Below, piece by piece: positions 8,967 through 18,383 of a DNA stretch of 64,000 nucleotides. The notes under the pieces are model-generated. The model made no database searches and was not told where the DNA came from. It saw nothing but the letters and a program-made list of their open reading frames with translations. The DNA lies in NCBI GenBank assembly GCA_003331045.1, contig QENA01000012.1:1-64000 (forward strand), written 5' to 3'. This DNA is from Candidatus Tokpelaia sp. JSC189 (GTDB lineage: Bacteria > Pseudomonadota > Alphaproteobacteria > Rhizobiales > Rhizobiaceae). Position numbers and translations under genes: made by a program. Numbering within the stretch: the first letter of the stretch is position 1; the number at the start of each line of letters is the position of its first letter.

Positions 8967-9632
8967 TTATTCATCATTTTTTAGTGGAGAAAATTTGGCA
9001 AAAACCTTATCAGCATCAAGTATATCATCATCCTGATTTTCTGTAATATCAAGGTTTTCTGTGACAGAGGCGGGTAGTAGGATTTCATCCTTCGGCATAA
9101 TGTGTGGCCGGTTTTTAGATGCCCGTTCCACCTCTATATCAAGGTCAATCTGCAAACAAAGACCCAGTGTCACCGGGTCAAGTGGTGTCAGGTTGGCCGA
9201 ATTCCAGTGTGTACGGTTACGAATTTGCTCAATTGTAAATTTTGTCGTTCCGATAAGACGCGAAATCTGAATATCTTTTAATTCCGGATGATTTCTTAGC
9301 AACCACAGGATCGCATTGGGACGATCTTGCCGTTTGGAAAGTGGCGTATAACGTGGACCCTGGCGTTTTTTTTCAGGGATACGTATCTTGGGTTCAGAAA
9401 GTTTGAGACAGTAATTGAAGTCTTGCTCTCCCTTAGCAATTTCTTCACGTGCAAGCTGTCCGGTTATAACCGGGTTAAGCCCCTTGATACCTTGTGCGGT
9501 TTCGCCATCAGCGATTGCCTTGACCTCAAGCAGATGGAGTTTGCAGAATGCCGCAATCTGATCAAAAGAAAGCGCTGTATTATCAACAAGCCAAACTGCA
9601 GTAGCCTTAGGCATCAGAAGCTGGTTACGCAT
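8967..9632 (-). CDS. trcR: Cell-cycle transcriptional regulator TrcR (DUF1013)
   Basis: A DUF1013 protein of 221 residues, conserved across alphaproteobacteria and known in Caulobacter as the transcriptional regulator TrcR. The N-terminus contains PKATAVWLVDNTALSF and then GLNPVITGQLAREEI, both near-invariant in the family. The central part has a helix-turn-helix-like run (about 115-135: ISRLIGTTKFTIEQIR). The tail is acidic. It converges on HPr with a 137-base gap. It was identified from the family pattern; target genes cannot be read from the sequence. Confidence 0.85.
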   Translation of the reverse strand: MRNQLLMPKATAVWLVDNTALSFDQIAAFCKLHLLEVKAIADGETAQGIKGLNPVITGQLAREEIAKGEQDFNYCLKLSEPKIRIPEKKRQGPRYTPLSKRQDRPNAILWLLRNHPELKDIQISRLIGTTKFTIEQIRNRTHWNSANLTPLDPVTLGLCLQIDLDIEVERASKNRPHIMPKDEILLPASVTENLDITENQDDDILDADKVFAKFSPLKNDE

Positions 9633-9818
9633 GAATTATAGCCCTTTTGTTCGCCCACTCCGGTAAGCAGGACATGGAATAAAACCACAATTTCCATGAA
9701 ATCATTACCCCTCCCTATATCCTGATTTTATCAAAATAGCAAGTGATTGATAAAGGATATGAAAATGCCGGGAAATTCAGAAACATGCGGTCTGCAAACT
9801 GCACACTATTGCAGGGGC

Positions 9819-10814
9819 TTAGGACACTTTAAGGACAATTTTGCCGATATGTGCACTTTTTTCCATGTGTTCATGCGCCTTGGCTGCTTGGTCAAGCGGC
9901 ATTATCTCATCAATGAGTGGGTATACCGTCCTATTTTCCAGAAGCGGCCAGACTTTTTTCTGTAAAGTATTAGCAATCTCTGCCTTGAAACTGATATCTT
10001 GTGCCCGTAATGTGGAGCCGGTATGGATCAGACGTTTCACCATCAGTGTATTGAGATTGATTGTTGCTTTATAGCCGTTCAGAAACGCAATCTGAACGAT
10101 GCGGCCTTCGACAGAAGCGATTTTATAATTAAGCTCAGTATAATTGCCGCCGATCATATCCAGAATGACATTAACGCCTTTTTTATGCGTAAATTCATTG
10201 ATTTCCTTGACGAAATCCTGTGTACGATAGTTGATGGCAAGATCAGCGCCTAGATCAAGGCAGGCTTTGCATTTTTCTGTGGTGCCCGCCGTAATAATAA
10301 CAAAAGAGCCGAAAGCCTTGGCAAGCTGGATTGCTGTTGTGCCAACTCCCGAACTTCCGCCATGAATAAGCAGGATTTCGCCTTTGGAAAGCTGGCCGCA
10401 TTGAAAAACATTGCTCCAGACCGTGAAAAAAGTTTCCGGTATTGCTGCGGCATGGATATAGTCCATGTTCTTCGGAACTGACAGCACATTGCGTTCATCG
10501 GCCGTGGCAAATTCAGCATAACCGCCGCCAGGCACAAGAGCCATGACCTTGGCACCTAGCGGATAGCGGCTTGCATTTTTACCACGGGCGACCACTTCAC
10601 CGGCAATTTCAAGTCCAGGCAGAGTTGAAGCCCTTGACGGAGGTGGGTAGATACCTTGGCGCTGAGCAACATCAGACCGGTTGACACCGGCTGCATAGAT
10701 ACGGATTAAAACCTCATGTTCTTCTGGTTCTGGCACAGGAAACATGCCAACTTGCAGGACGTCGGGGCCACCAGGTTGGGTTATTTCGACAGCACGCATT
10801 TCTGTGGGAATCAT
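9819..10814 (-). CDS. NAD(P)H:quinone oxidoreductase (PIG3-like, zinc-independent MDR)
   Basis: A medium-chain dehydrogenase/reductase of the quinone oxidoreductase branch, 331 residues. It has an N-terminal GroES-like fold containing GVNRSDVAQRQG and a Rossmann domain with GGSSGVGTTAIQLAK. There are no cysteine or histidine ligands for catalytic zinc. It probably reduces quinones or reactive enones with NADPH in the cytosol. The start at 10814 has AAGGA five bases upstream; an inner ATG five codons in is the more usual family start. It stands alone with 480 gene-free bases upstream. Confidence 0.88.
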   Translation of the reverse strand: MIPTEMRAVEITQPGGPDVLQVGMFPVPEPEEHEVLIRIYAAGVNRSDVAQRQGIYPPPSRASTLPGLEIAGEVVARGKNASRYPLGAKVMALVPGGGYAEFATADERNVLSVPKNMDYIHAAAIPETFFTVWSNVFQCGQLSKGEILLIHGGSSGVGTTAIQLAKAFGSFVIITAGTTEKCKACLDLGADLAINYRTQDFVKEINEFTHKKGVNVILDMIGGNYTELNYKIASVEGRIVQIAFLNGYKATINLNTLMVKRLIHTGSTLRAQDISFKAEIANTLQKKVWPLLENRTVYPLIDEIMPLDQAAKAHEHMEKSAHIGKIVLKVS

Positions 10815-11294
10815 AATTTCCTTGCTTCTTGTAGATTTCTGTTCAGGAAATATTCGCTATTCCTTAGCTATCTACGCTTAATGTTAAAACAAATTAAAGA
10901 TCGCTGCAAGACCCCATAATAACGAGAAAAATGCATGTATTGGAACAGCAGCAGAATAGCATCCCAATATGCAAAGGATAACAGCATATCACTAAAAACG
11001 AGCTCGGAATCCTAATTTTAGAAATGTGTTTTCAACTTCAGATATGCAATCTTTTCTAACATGTGTTATAGAGAATGCAGATCAATATAGACGACTGATT
11101 TGCTACTTTGAATACAGTTTTCTAGAAAAAAAATAGCAGGATGAGGCAGATTCCAAATTGGTACTTGCACCTTTCAAAGCGGCAATAGGAGGCACATTCA
11201 GGGTCAGTTGTGCCCAGTTTATGCTAAAAGACTAAAATTGCAGAAGCTTAAACGGTATCATTGCCTGAATTGTAAACAGGAGATTATTTTAGAG
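10815..11294. other. Gene-free stretch between quinone oxidoreductase and purE
   Basis: The two flanking genes point away from each other, so their promoters should lie here. Apart from an in-frame extension of purE back to 11208 that lacks homology, no gene is visible. No clear operator or riboswitch could be assigned. Confidence 0.35.
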
Positions 11295-11822
11295 ATGACA
11301 AGAAACGGTGCTGATATTGCTATTATAATGGGAAGCCAATCCGATTGGGATACTATGCGTCATGCCGCACAGACACTTGATAGGCTGGAGATAAGTTATA
11401 ATGCTCGCATCATCTCAGCGCATCGTACGCCTGACCGGTTTCTGACTTTTGCCAAAGCGGCCAAAAAGGTAGGATTTAAGGCAATCATTGCCGGTGCGGG
11501 TGGCGCTGCCCATCTGGCAGGTATGACGGCAGCTATGACGCCATTGCCTGTTTTGGGCGTTCCTATGCAGTCGAGCGCTCTTTCAGGGCAGGATTCACTC
11601 CTTTCCATTGTACAGATGCCTGCCGGTATTCCCGTTGGTACATTGGCAATCGGCAAACCGGGTGCCATAAATGCCGCGTTGCTTGCGGCAGCAATGCTTG
11701 CTGTTTTTGATAACGCGCTGGCTGAGCGCCTCGATGCGTGGCGGGAAGAGCAGACCGCCAGTGTTGCGGAATTTCCAATAGAAGGACGTGAATATGAGAA
11801 TACTGGAACTGGGAAGAATTAG
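11295..11822 (+). CDS. purE: N5-carboxyaminoimidazole ribonucleotide mutase
   Basis: Class I PurE converts N5-CAIR to CAIR in purine synthesis. The 175-residue product has IIMGSQSDW near the start, SAHRTPDR, and the glycine-rich [12 protein letters not shown] that binds substrate, followed by [26 protein letters not shown] core residues. The ATG at 11295 is favoured; a longer frame to 11208 adds 29 residues unlike the family. PurE normally depends on PurK to make N5-CAIR. Here the next gene is only a purK relic, so PurE would have to run on CAIR formed another way, or purK exists elsewhere. Confidence 0.93.
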   Translation: MTRNGADIAIIMGSQSDWDTMRHAAQTLDRLEISYNARIISAHRTPDRFLTFAKAAKKVGFKAIIAGAGGAAHLAGMTAAMTPLPVLGVPMQSSALSGQDSLLSIVQMPAGIPVGTLAIGKPGAINAALLAAAMLAVFDNALAERLDAWREEQTASVAEFPIEGREYENTGTGKN

Positions 11823-11838
11823 ATTATAAGATCTAATT
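11817..11838 (+). terminator. AT-rich hairpin at the purE stop
   Basis: AATTAGAT and ATCTAATT form a perfect 8-bp stem around a six-base loop, overlapping the purE stop codon and followed by TAAAA. It has few GC pairs and no real T-tract, so it would be a weak terminator at best. Confidence 0.25.
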
Positions 11839-11841
11839 TAA

Positions 11842-12242
11842 AATGGTGGGCAGCTTGTCTGCCTAATTGTTATTAGGGCGCTGATTTATCTTGGCTTTGG
11901 AGTTTTTTCTGGCCCTTTACGTACATTCAAATCGTTTTAGTAATGATTTTTGCTGAAACTACGTAGACAGAACCGGATGCGACAACAAATAATCTTGCAT
12001 GCGCTGAGTTATATTAGTGTTATCGCCGTCTCATAAAGGTTTGCTTTGCCTGTCTATAATATCGGGATACTGGAGAGAGCAGATTCTGTTATCTCGCACT
12101 TTGGATAGTATATCCATTCGGCAGCGATATAGAAGAAATACCTGAGCAGGGTGCTATTGTATATTTGCAGATCTGTTATGGTGAAGAGGTTGCAGTGCAA
12201 AGACGGAAAATGGGAAATGTTATCCATCTAAAAATTCATTGA
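11842..12242 (+). pseudogene. purK: purK relic (N5-CAIR synthetase)
   Basis: Directly after purE, a short frame reads GGQL and then IRALIYLGFGVFSGPL, which lines up with the conserved PurK start GGGQLGRML...LGFRVHVFDP. About 300 bases on, another frame reads AIVYLQICYGEEVAVQRRKMG and ends NVIHLK, matching the PurK C-terminus (HLYGK-EARPGRKMGHVT). The interior is crossed by stops and is far too short: about 400 bases against about 1,080 for a complete gene. purE-purK is the standard operon in this order. The assignment rests on the two end motifs plus position. Confidence 0.7.
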
Positions 12243-12397
12243 TCAATAGCTTCTTCGTCTTCGGGATAATGGATTTATGTACTTTCAAGTACATCAAGGC
12301 TTGACAAACTCTGTGATTACTGGATTAGTGAGAGTGGACTTGATTATGCATTCTTAATTTTAGGTTCGGCGAGGGCCGGATGCTGTTGGTGATTGAT

Positions 12398-12523
12398 ATG
12401 AAAATCAAAAATTCGCTTAGAGTACTTAAGTCGCGTCACCGCGATAACCGTATGGTTCGACGCAAAGGTCGCGTTTATATTATTAATAAAACGGCACCTC
12501 GCTTTAAAGCCTGTCAAGGATAA
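12398..12523 (+). CDS. rpmJ: 50S ribosomal protein L36
   Basis: A 41-codon gene encoding the smallest large-subunit ribosomal protein. It begins [18 protein letters not shown], followed by [11 protein letters not shown] and ending RFKACQG. This is the cysteine-poor L36 form usual in alphaproteobacteria, without the zinc-binding CxxC. The ribosome-binding site is weak (GGTGAT). It is far from any ribosomal protein operon, as is normal for this form. Confidence 0.95.
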   Translation: MKIKNSLRVLKSRHRDNRMVRRKGRVYIINKTAPRFKACQG

Positions 12524-13134
12524 GCTTTACAAGTTACTTTCAACAAGCTGATCTGATTACACTAATGGGGCTATTCTTCCTATTGTAGGATTTTGGAAAT
12601 CCAGCATTTTATCTTATGATAGGGTATACGTTCTTTATGATTTTTAGGGCTGTATACAATCCATTCTTTCCTTCTGATTAGGGGAATCGGACTTTTTCCC
12701 GAGATAGGTTTTTCTATACTGTTGTTTTCACAGATGGTGTCATTCCGCAGAATAACTTTGGAAATAAGCACATCACATGTGTAGCTTAAATAGGGTTCTG
12801 ATAGTAAATAAGGCAGTTAGGATTAGACCTCCGATATGGAGTTTATCGGCAATGTCCGACAGTGATATGATTGATCCGCTGCTGTAATTGGCAGAAATAC
12901 CGTATGTGAGGAAAACTATGCCGAGGCTATGGGTTTCTCGATGATGCTGTGCATTTAATTTGGGCTTTGCCGAAGGCAAGATGTGGCGTGCATCGATTCA
13001 TAATGAATAAATCCTGATCGACACATGCAGCGTGTCTAGAAGCAGATCGATGTGTTTTTGGAAGAGAAAATGGATCAGCCGATCTGAATTTTATCAAAAT
13101 CATTGATATATTTATGTCATTATCGTATACATGA
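12524..13134. other. Gene-free stretch between rpmJ and 6S RNA
   Basis: No coding region is recognised. In many proteobacteria zapA precedes the 6S RNA gene, but I could find no ZapA motif on either strand. Two minus-strand frames of 63 and 68 codons (12580-12771, 12773-12979) look fortuitous. Confidence 0.4.
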
Positions 13135-13300
13135 AGGCGGCGTTCTGCGCTTCTCGATAGAAATAATATATCCCGGGGCCTTATTGATCCTTAAGGGCGC
13201 TGTCACTGACAAAGCTCGTGGGCCTTGTCATATGGTGTATCCACCTGTTATGCTGGTTCCTGGGATTAAAGCTTTTCGTCGGTTGTCGTGGTCGCCACTG
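13135..13300 (+). ncRNA. ssrS: Probable 6S RNA
   Basis: 6S RNA binds the sigma-70 holoenzyme by imitating an open promoter. Position fits: it lies just upstream of the 5-formyltetrahydrofolate cyclo-ligase gene, the classic ssrS neighbour. Structure fits as well. ATCCCGGG (13170-13177) pairs with CCTGGGAT (13259-13266). Outside this, GGCG near 13137 can pair with CGCC near 13293. Inside it, TGACAA and TTGTCA close an apical hairpin at about 13207-13230. The segment GGGGCCTTATTGATCC is what I recall from alphaproteobacterial 6S RNAs. Ends are approximate (a few tens of bases). Confidence 0.72.
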
Positions 13301-13424
13301 GGTACTGATTCATGTGGCGAAGGCCATAATAAAGGTAAATTTCCGGCTATTTTATTCTATTAGCTGACAACAGCTTATAGTTTTTATTGGTGTTTATTTG
13401 TTTGAATTTCTATAAAATAAGCTT

Positions 13425-13991
13425 ATGAAAAACCGGAAAAATGAATTACGCCATCAGGCATTAGCTCGACGCAGTAGATTGAGGGAGGCTGAGCGTCGTT
13501 CTGCCTCTGAAGCTCTTATTGCTGGTGCCGTAGGGCTTTTTCCCGAGACTGAAACAATATCAGCTTTTTGGCCTGTCGGCTCTGAAATTGATCCGCGTCC
13601 TTTGATGACAACTTTGGAAAAACAGGGAAACCGGCTGGCTTTGCCAGCTATTATCGGTAAGGGCATTATCATATTCCGGCGGTTTGATATGGGAAATCCG
13701 CTTGTCGACATGGCATGTGGTACAAAAGGTCCTCCCGCTGATGCGGATACAGTTGATCCGACAACAATATTGCTGCCGCTTGCAGCTTTTGATGCCCGAG
13801 GTAATCGTATCGGTTATGGTGGCGGCTATTATGACAGAGTTATTGGGCAAATGCGTATACGAGGTTTGAAACTGCGCCTAATCGGGCTTGCTTTCGATTG
13901 TCAGCAGGTAAAAAATATCCCCGTCAAGCTACATGATGTATCTATGGAGTCAATTTTGACGGAGAGTGGTTTTAGAGTGTTTTGCTGGTAG
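13425..13991 (+). CDS. fau: 5-formyltetrahydrofolate cyclo-ligase
   Basis: This enzyme (also YgfA) converts 5-formyl-THF to 5,10-methenyl-THF with ATP. The 188-residue product has the N-terminal basic helix RHQALARRSRL, the substrate segment FWPVGSEIDPRPL and the C-terminal signature PLAAFDARGNRIGYGGGYYDR with the ATP-binding glycines. It follows the putative 6S RNA and precedes the YmdB-type gene by 24 bases, probably as one transcript. Confidence 0.92.
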   Translation: MKNRKNELRHQALARRSRLREAERRSASEALIAGAVGLFPETETISAFWPVGSEIDPRPLMTTLEKQGNRLALPAIIGKGIIIFRRFDMGNPLVDMACGTKGPPADADTVDPTTILLPLAAFDARGNRIGYGGGYYDRVIGQMRIRGLKLRLIGLAFDCQQVKNIPVKLHDVSMESILTESGFRVFCW

Positions 13992-14015
13992 GTTTTCCTT
14001 ATTGGAAGGATATTT

Positions 14016-14837
14016 ATGCGTTTTTTGTTTTTGGGTGATATGGTTGGTCGTACAGGCCGCAATGCTGTGTTCAAAAAACTTCCGGATCTGATTACGGGTC
14101 TGCAGCTTGATTTTGTGGTGGTGAATGGTGAAAATGCTGCAAATGGACATGGTATTACCGAAAAGATCTATCTTGAAGCATTAGACTGTGGTGTTGATGT
14201 CGTAACATCTGGGAATCATGTCTTTGATCACAAGGATACACTTGTATATGCTAACAGGGTAGATCGCTTTCTGCGTCCGGCCAATTTTCCCGAAGGGACG
14301 CCTGGTAGGGGTTCAAGTATCTATATTGCGAGAAATGGGGCACGAGTTCTGGTTGCCAATGTCATGGGCCGTGTTTTCATGTATCCTGATCTTGATGATC
14401 CATTTGGAACAGCGGAAAAAATTGTTTCATCTTGTCTGCTCGGTGAACAGGCTGACGCGCTGATTTTTGATTTTCATGCTGAGGCCACGAGTGAGAAACA
14501 GTGTTTTGGTCATTTTTTGGATAGCAGAGTGAGTGTTGTAGTTGGTACCCATACCCATGTGCCGACAGCGGATGTGCAAATTCTGAAGGGCGGTACTGCC
14601 TATATGTCTGATGCAGGTATGTGTGGGGATTATGATTCTACTCTTGGTATGGACAAGGAAGAACCATTGCAGCGCTTTTTAAGCAAAATCCTGCGTGCCC
14701 GTTATGAAGTGGCAAATGGCCCGGCAACAATCTGTGGTTTTGCGGTTGATATTTCGGACAGAACAGGGCTTGCCGAAAAAGTATCTCCTTTACGGATCGG
14801 GCCGCATTTACAGCAAATCCTCCCTGATTTCTGGTAA
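14016..14837 (+). CDS. YmdB-type metallophosphoesterase (TIGR00282)
   Basis: A calcineurin-like phosphoesterase of the TIGR00282/YmdB family, 273 residues. Members hydrolyse 2',3'- or 3',5'-cyclic nucleotides. Metal-ligand motifs are in order: FLGDMVGR at the start, VVNGENAANGHG, TSGNHVFD, and GTHTHVPTAD; MSDAGMCGDYDS follows. All appear intact. It sits 24 bases after fau, the arrangement seen in other Hyphomicrobiales. The natural substrate cannot be told from the sequence. Confidence 0.9.
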   Translation: MRFLFLGDMVGRTGRNAVFKKLPDLITGLQLDFVVVNGENAANGHGITEKIYLEALDCGVDVVTSGNHVFDHKDTLVYANRVDRFLRPANFPEGTPGRGSSIYIARNGARVLVANVMGRVFMYPDLDDPFGTAEKIVSSCLLGEQADALIFDFHAEATSEKQCFGHFLDSRVSVVVGTHTHVPTADVQILKGGTAYMSDAGMCGDYDSTLGMDKEEPLQRFLSKILRARYEVANGPATICGFAVDISDRTGLAEKVSPLRIGPHLQQILPDFW

Positions 14838-14982
14838 GAAAAGTAGTACCTTGCAGGGAAAGTCGAGCAGGTAAGGGCTGCATTTTCTTTACGTTGCCAG
14901 TATTTTTCTGTATAAGGGCCATATTGATAAGCCGAGATTTGCTCAAGAGCGCTGTCGGCAGTCTAACTCAGGCAGGAATGTT

Positions 14983-15729
14983 ATGGCCGGTCATTCACAG
15001 TTTAAAAACATTATGCATCGCAAAGGACGGCAAGATGCTGCGCGTTCCAAGATATTTTCCAAACTTGCACGCGAAATTACAGTTTCTGCTAAGCAGGGGC
15101 TGCCCGATCCCATGATGAATCCGCGTCTGCGCCTTGCAATCCAGAATGCCAAGGCGCAGTCCATGCCAAAGGATAATATCGAGCGTGCCATTAAAAAGGC
15201 TTCAGGCGGTGATGAGGAAAATTATGAAGAAATCCGTTATGAAGGCTATGGCCCTGGCGGTGTGGCCGTTATTGTTGAAGTGTTGACAGATAACCGCAAT
15301 CGTACGGCATCCAATATCCGTTCAGCCTTTACAAGGTCGGGTGGTGTGCTGGGAGAAACAGGCTCGGTAAGCTTTATGTTTAGCCGCCTCGGTGAAATTG
15401 TCTATAAATCTGCGGTGGGTGATGCTGACACGATTATGGAGGCGGTCATAGAAGCCGGTGCTGAAGATGTGCAGTCAGATGAACATGGCCATCTCATAAT
15501 CTGTGGGTTTGAAGATATAGGTGAAGTTTCTAAGATTCTTGAAAACATATTAGGTGAAGCGGACTCGATCAAAATCGTATGGAAGCCTTTAACGTTAATC
15601 CCTGTTGGTGAGGAAAAGGCTCAATCTGTATTGAGATTAATCACCGTTCTTGATGATGACGATGATGTGCAGAATGTTTATGCAAATTTTGAAGTCAGTG
15701 ATGCAGTCATGGAAAAGCTTTCTGTTTGA
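14983..15729 (+). CDS. yebC: YebC/PmpR-type regulator
   Basis: A YebC/PmpR/TACO1-family protein of 248 residues, beginning [17 protein letters not shown] and containing [12 protein letters not shown] and TDNRNRT, all diagnostic. The family has been described both as DNA-binding regulators and, more recently, as helping ribosomes through difficult peptide stretches. In many relatives ruvC follows directly; here about 10.7 kb separates yebC (15729) from ruvC (26473). Confidence 0.93.
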   Translation: MAGHSQFKNIMHRKGRQDAARSKIFSKLAREITVSAKQGLPDPMMNPRLRLAIQNAKAQSMPKDNIERAIKKASGGDEENYEEIRYEGYGPGGVAVIVEVLTDNRNRTASNIRSAFTRSGGVLGETGSVSFMFSRLGEIVYKSAVGDADTIMEAVIEAGAEDVQSDEHGHLIICGFEDIGEVSKILENILGEADSIKIVWKPLTLIPVGEEKAQSVLRLITVLDDDDDVQNVYANFEVSDAVMEKLSV

Positions 15730-16442
15730 AGAAAGGTTAGGAGAGCAAAGTAAAGCTTTTTTAGTTTTCTAACATATCAGCTTTAGTATAATTATTGAGA
15801 TAATAGAATAATTCTTATCATATTCCTGCCTTAATGCTCAAAGGTGGAATTTTTTCTGCAAAGGGGCCTTGTTCAACTACGTTTTATTGATTGGTGCATT
15901 TATAATATTTTCATAACGAAAAACTACCTGCTGAAGAGCAGGCTAAAACTGACAGTTAGTCCGCGCGTGTTGACGCAGATGATAATGATAGCTTGTAGGA
16001 TGTAGGCTATATGGGTGTGCTATAAATATCACTAAAAGTTTCCGGCTCCTTTCAGACGCAAGGGCAGACAGTCGAGTATCTGGAATGGTGAGTCCCACTG
16101 TAAGCGGCGAATTATATACGTGGAACCCTATATTCAAGGTTCATGCCGAAGATTACCTTGATAAGGTCTAAAAAATGAAAACAAATACAGGGAATATCAG
16201 CCAATCTCATTCTGGTTGGATCGCATTTTGCGGAAAGATTTGTCCAGCATGACCCATTTCAGTTGCAGCGCTATTGAATACGAGCGCGTGGTGATGAACG
16301 ACTTTACTGGTCAGCACTCGCTGCCTCTCTAATTTAAGAAAGTTCAAAAGCCTATTATTCCGTTAAAATATGACTCTTGCTCTGTGTGTATTCATGAGGC
16401 AAAATAGAAATAGATAAATTTTTTGGGAAATAGAATTTGAAT
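15730..16442. other. Gene-free stretch with a possible outer-membrane protein relic
   Basis: No intact gene is visible. The part from about 15940 to 16332 reads like a broken beta-barrel tail in shifting frames and is listed separately. The remainder is AT-rich, without recognisable motifs. Confidence 0.4.
15940..16332 (+). pseudogene. Possible outer-membrane beta-barrel relic
   Basis: In changing frames the sequence reads SPTVSGELYTWNPIFKVHAE, then ISANLILVGSHFAERFVQHD, then IEYERVVMNDFTGQHSLPL and a stop. The alternating polar and aromatic pattern and the short terminal strand are like the C-terminal part of autotransporter or Omp31-type barrels. Internal stops and frame changes mean it is not expressed as one protein. 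The match is by feel for the pattern, not by a named family motif. Confidence 0.25.
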
Positions 16443-16619
16443 ATGCCGCCCAGAAGTGACCGCAAGATGCTTGAATTGCTCGTTTGCCCGCTTACGGGCG
16501 ATGCTCTGTATTATGATGCCGAATCACAGGAACTTATTTCATCCAAGGCAAAACTTGCCTATCCTATCCGCAATGGGGTGCCGATCATGCTGGTCTCAGA
16601 AGCGCGCGTCCTATCATAA
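16443..16619 (+). CDS. Trm112-like zinc-ribbon-family protein (UPF0434)
   Basis: A 58-residue Trm112/YcaR-like protein. It has [13 protein letters not shown], then a middle strand ending [20 protein letters not shown] and MLVSEAR. Only one of the usual cysteines (in LVCP) is present, as is common in the alphaproteobacterial form, so it probably does not bind zinc like its eukaryotic relatives. A TTG two codons upstream (16437) is an alternative start. Its role in bacteria is uncertain; relatives act as small partners of methyltransferases. Confidence 0.85.
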   Translation: MPPRSDRKMLELLVCPLTGDALYYDAESQELISSKAKLAYPIRNGVPIMLVSEARVLS

Positions 16620-16714
16620 AGGAGAATGATGAATTTTTTCAGACAGTTTTAGTTCTGAAGAAAAATACTGTAAGGGCCTTGCAGGTAGTGTCCAATAACG
16701 TGAAAGCAAACATC

Positions 16715-17827
16715 ATGAAACCAAGAAAAATTTTTCTTCTCCCAGGCGATGGTATTGGTGTTGAAATCATGGCCGAGGCTCGGAAATTCATCGCCTATAT
16801 GAATGATGAGTTGAAGCTTGGCTTCATCTGTGAAGAAGGGCTTGTCGGCGGTGCTGCCTATAATGCACATGGTATGCCGATTTCTGATGGGGACATGCGC
16901 CGTGCGCTTGCTGCGGATGCTATCCTTTTGGGTTCGGTTGGAGGTCCGGAATGGGATGGCGTTTCCTATGATCTGCGTCCTGAAGCGGGCCTTTTGCGTC
17001 TACGCAAGGATCTTCAGTTATTTGCCAATCTGCGGCCTGCCATCTGTTATCCTGCACTTGCCAGTGCTTCATCACTCAAATCCGATTTGGTTGAGGGGCT
17101 AGATATTCTTATTGTCCGAGAATTGACAGGGGGTGTTTATTTCGGTGAGCCGAAAGAGATCATTGATCTGGGGGAGGGACAAAAACGGGCCATTGATACA
17201 CAGATTTATGAAACCTATGAGGTCGTACGGATTGCCCGCGTTGGTTTTGAGCTTGCTAGGACACGGCGTGGCCACGTTACCTCAATGGAAAAACGCAATG
17301 TCATGAAAACCGGCCTGTTGTGGAACGAGGTGATTACAGCGATACATGCTGCACGCTACCAAGATGTTATACTCAGCCATATGCTGGCGGATGCTGGCGG
17401 GATGCAGCTCGTTCGGGCACCAAAGCAATTTGATGTCATTGTGACAGATAACCTTTTTGGAGATCTTCTTTCTGATGTTGCTGCAATGCTGACCGGTTCA
17501 CTTGGCATGCTGCCCTCTGCCTCTCTCGGGTCTTTGGATGAAATAAGCGGAAAACGCCGTGCAATGTATGAGCCTGTGCATGGATCAGCACCTGATATTG
17601 TAGGGAAAGGCATTGCCAATCCTATTGCGATGATTGCTTCATTGGCAATGTGTCTTCGCTATTCCTTTGCGTTGAATATTGAGGCGGATCGTCTTGAAAA
17701 GGCAATTTCGGCCGTTCTGGATGATGGTTTGCGCACAGCAGATATTTATGTACAGGGAATGCAGAAAGTTTCTACATCTGAAATGGGCGATGCCATTCTT
17801 GAAAAGTTCAGGCTGATATCTGCCTGA
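16715..17827 (+). CDS. leuB: 3-isopropylmalate dehydrogenase
   Basis: LeuB oxidises and decarboxylates 3-isopropylmalate to 2-oxoisocaproate in leucine synthesis, using NAD. The 370-residue product (full family length) starts [11 protein letters not shown] and contains [14 protein letters not shown], the [10 protein letters not shown] loop and the metal/substrate segment [24 protein letters not shown] follows. The ATG at 16715 matches the family start, while an upstream TTG at 16679 would add 12 residues. leuC and leuD are not in the window. Confidence 0.95.
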   Translation: MKPRKIFLLPGDGIGVEIMAEARKFIAYMNDELKLGFICEEGLVGGAAYNAHGMPISDGDMRRALAADAILLGSVGGPEWDGVSYDLRPEAGLLRLRKDLQLFANLRPAICYPALASASSLKSDLVEGLDILIVRELTGGVYFGEPKEIIDLGEGQKRAIDTQIYETYEVVRIARVGFELARTRRGHVTSMEKRNVMKTGLLWNEVITAIHAARYQDVILSHMLADAGGMQLVRAPKQFDVIVTDNLFGDLLSDVAAMLTGSLGMLPSASLGSLDEISGKRRAMYEPVHGSAPDIVGKGIANPIAMIASLAMCLRYSFALNIEADRLEKAISAVLDDGLRTADIYVQGMQKVSTSEMGDAILEKFRLISA

Positions 17828-18256
17828 AATATCAAGCCTTTTGGGGTTAATTTCCGGCTTCTATTCGTTATAGATGATATTACAATGAGCTGTCCGCTTC
17901 TCATATGCCATGGGTTCAGCCTAGTTGTGTCCTCATGGCCTACATTGATGAAAGGCTATGATAAAGTGTTTCACCGATAATGCGTACACTAATATCGGAT
18001 GTGACGGGATCCCCCCCCCTGAAGACTGGAGATTTTTACAGCGCTTATGGATATCCGAATAATTGCTCCTCACACAGAAAAAACTTCTATGACTTTCTTT
18101 GGTCGATGCGTTAAATTGATTGCTTTATATTTCATATTCTAATGTTGCATTAATATAATTCTCCTCATATCAGTTCTCCTGAAGAGACCTTGAGTGTTTG
18201 TTCAGTAAAACCCGTGAAAAGAGAGGCTTGTAGGGTACAAGCTTTTTGATATGAGG
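17828..18256. other. Gene-free stretch between leuB and the dadA relic
   Basis: No gene is recognised. A run of nine C lies at 18011-18019. It may contain further eroded dadA sequence on the minus strand, but beyond the first 30 codons (listed separately) I could not align it. Confidence 0.35.
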
Positions 18257-18359
18257 ATCGATGATGGCGAAATTTTTAATCAAGACTATGTTCCAGCTTG
18301 GCCAACTATGAAGGTGATGTAATACCGATAATATCACTTCCAAGCATAAGAGTTTTCAT
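18257..18359 (-). pseudogene. dadA: dadA relic (D-amino acid dehydrogenase, N-terminus)
   Basis: Starting 24 bases after the alr stop, with AAGGAG well placed before an ATG at 18359, the minus strand reads MKTLMLGSDIIGIT, then after two codons a stop, then LAKLEHSLD. This matches the FAD-binding start of DadA (MKVLVLGSGVIGVTS-YLA-AGHEVTV). In many proteobacteria dadA and the alanine racemase dadX form one operon. Only the first 30 or so codons are recognisable, with in-frame stops. The left end is approximate. Confidence 0.55.
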
Positions 18360-18383
18360 CTCTTCTCCTTCCGCTTCTGCGCA

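Noticed and set aside
18011..18019. Run of nine C between leuB and the dadA relic
   Set aside because: It lies in apparently non-functional DNA, so slippage there would have no evident effect.
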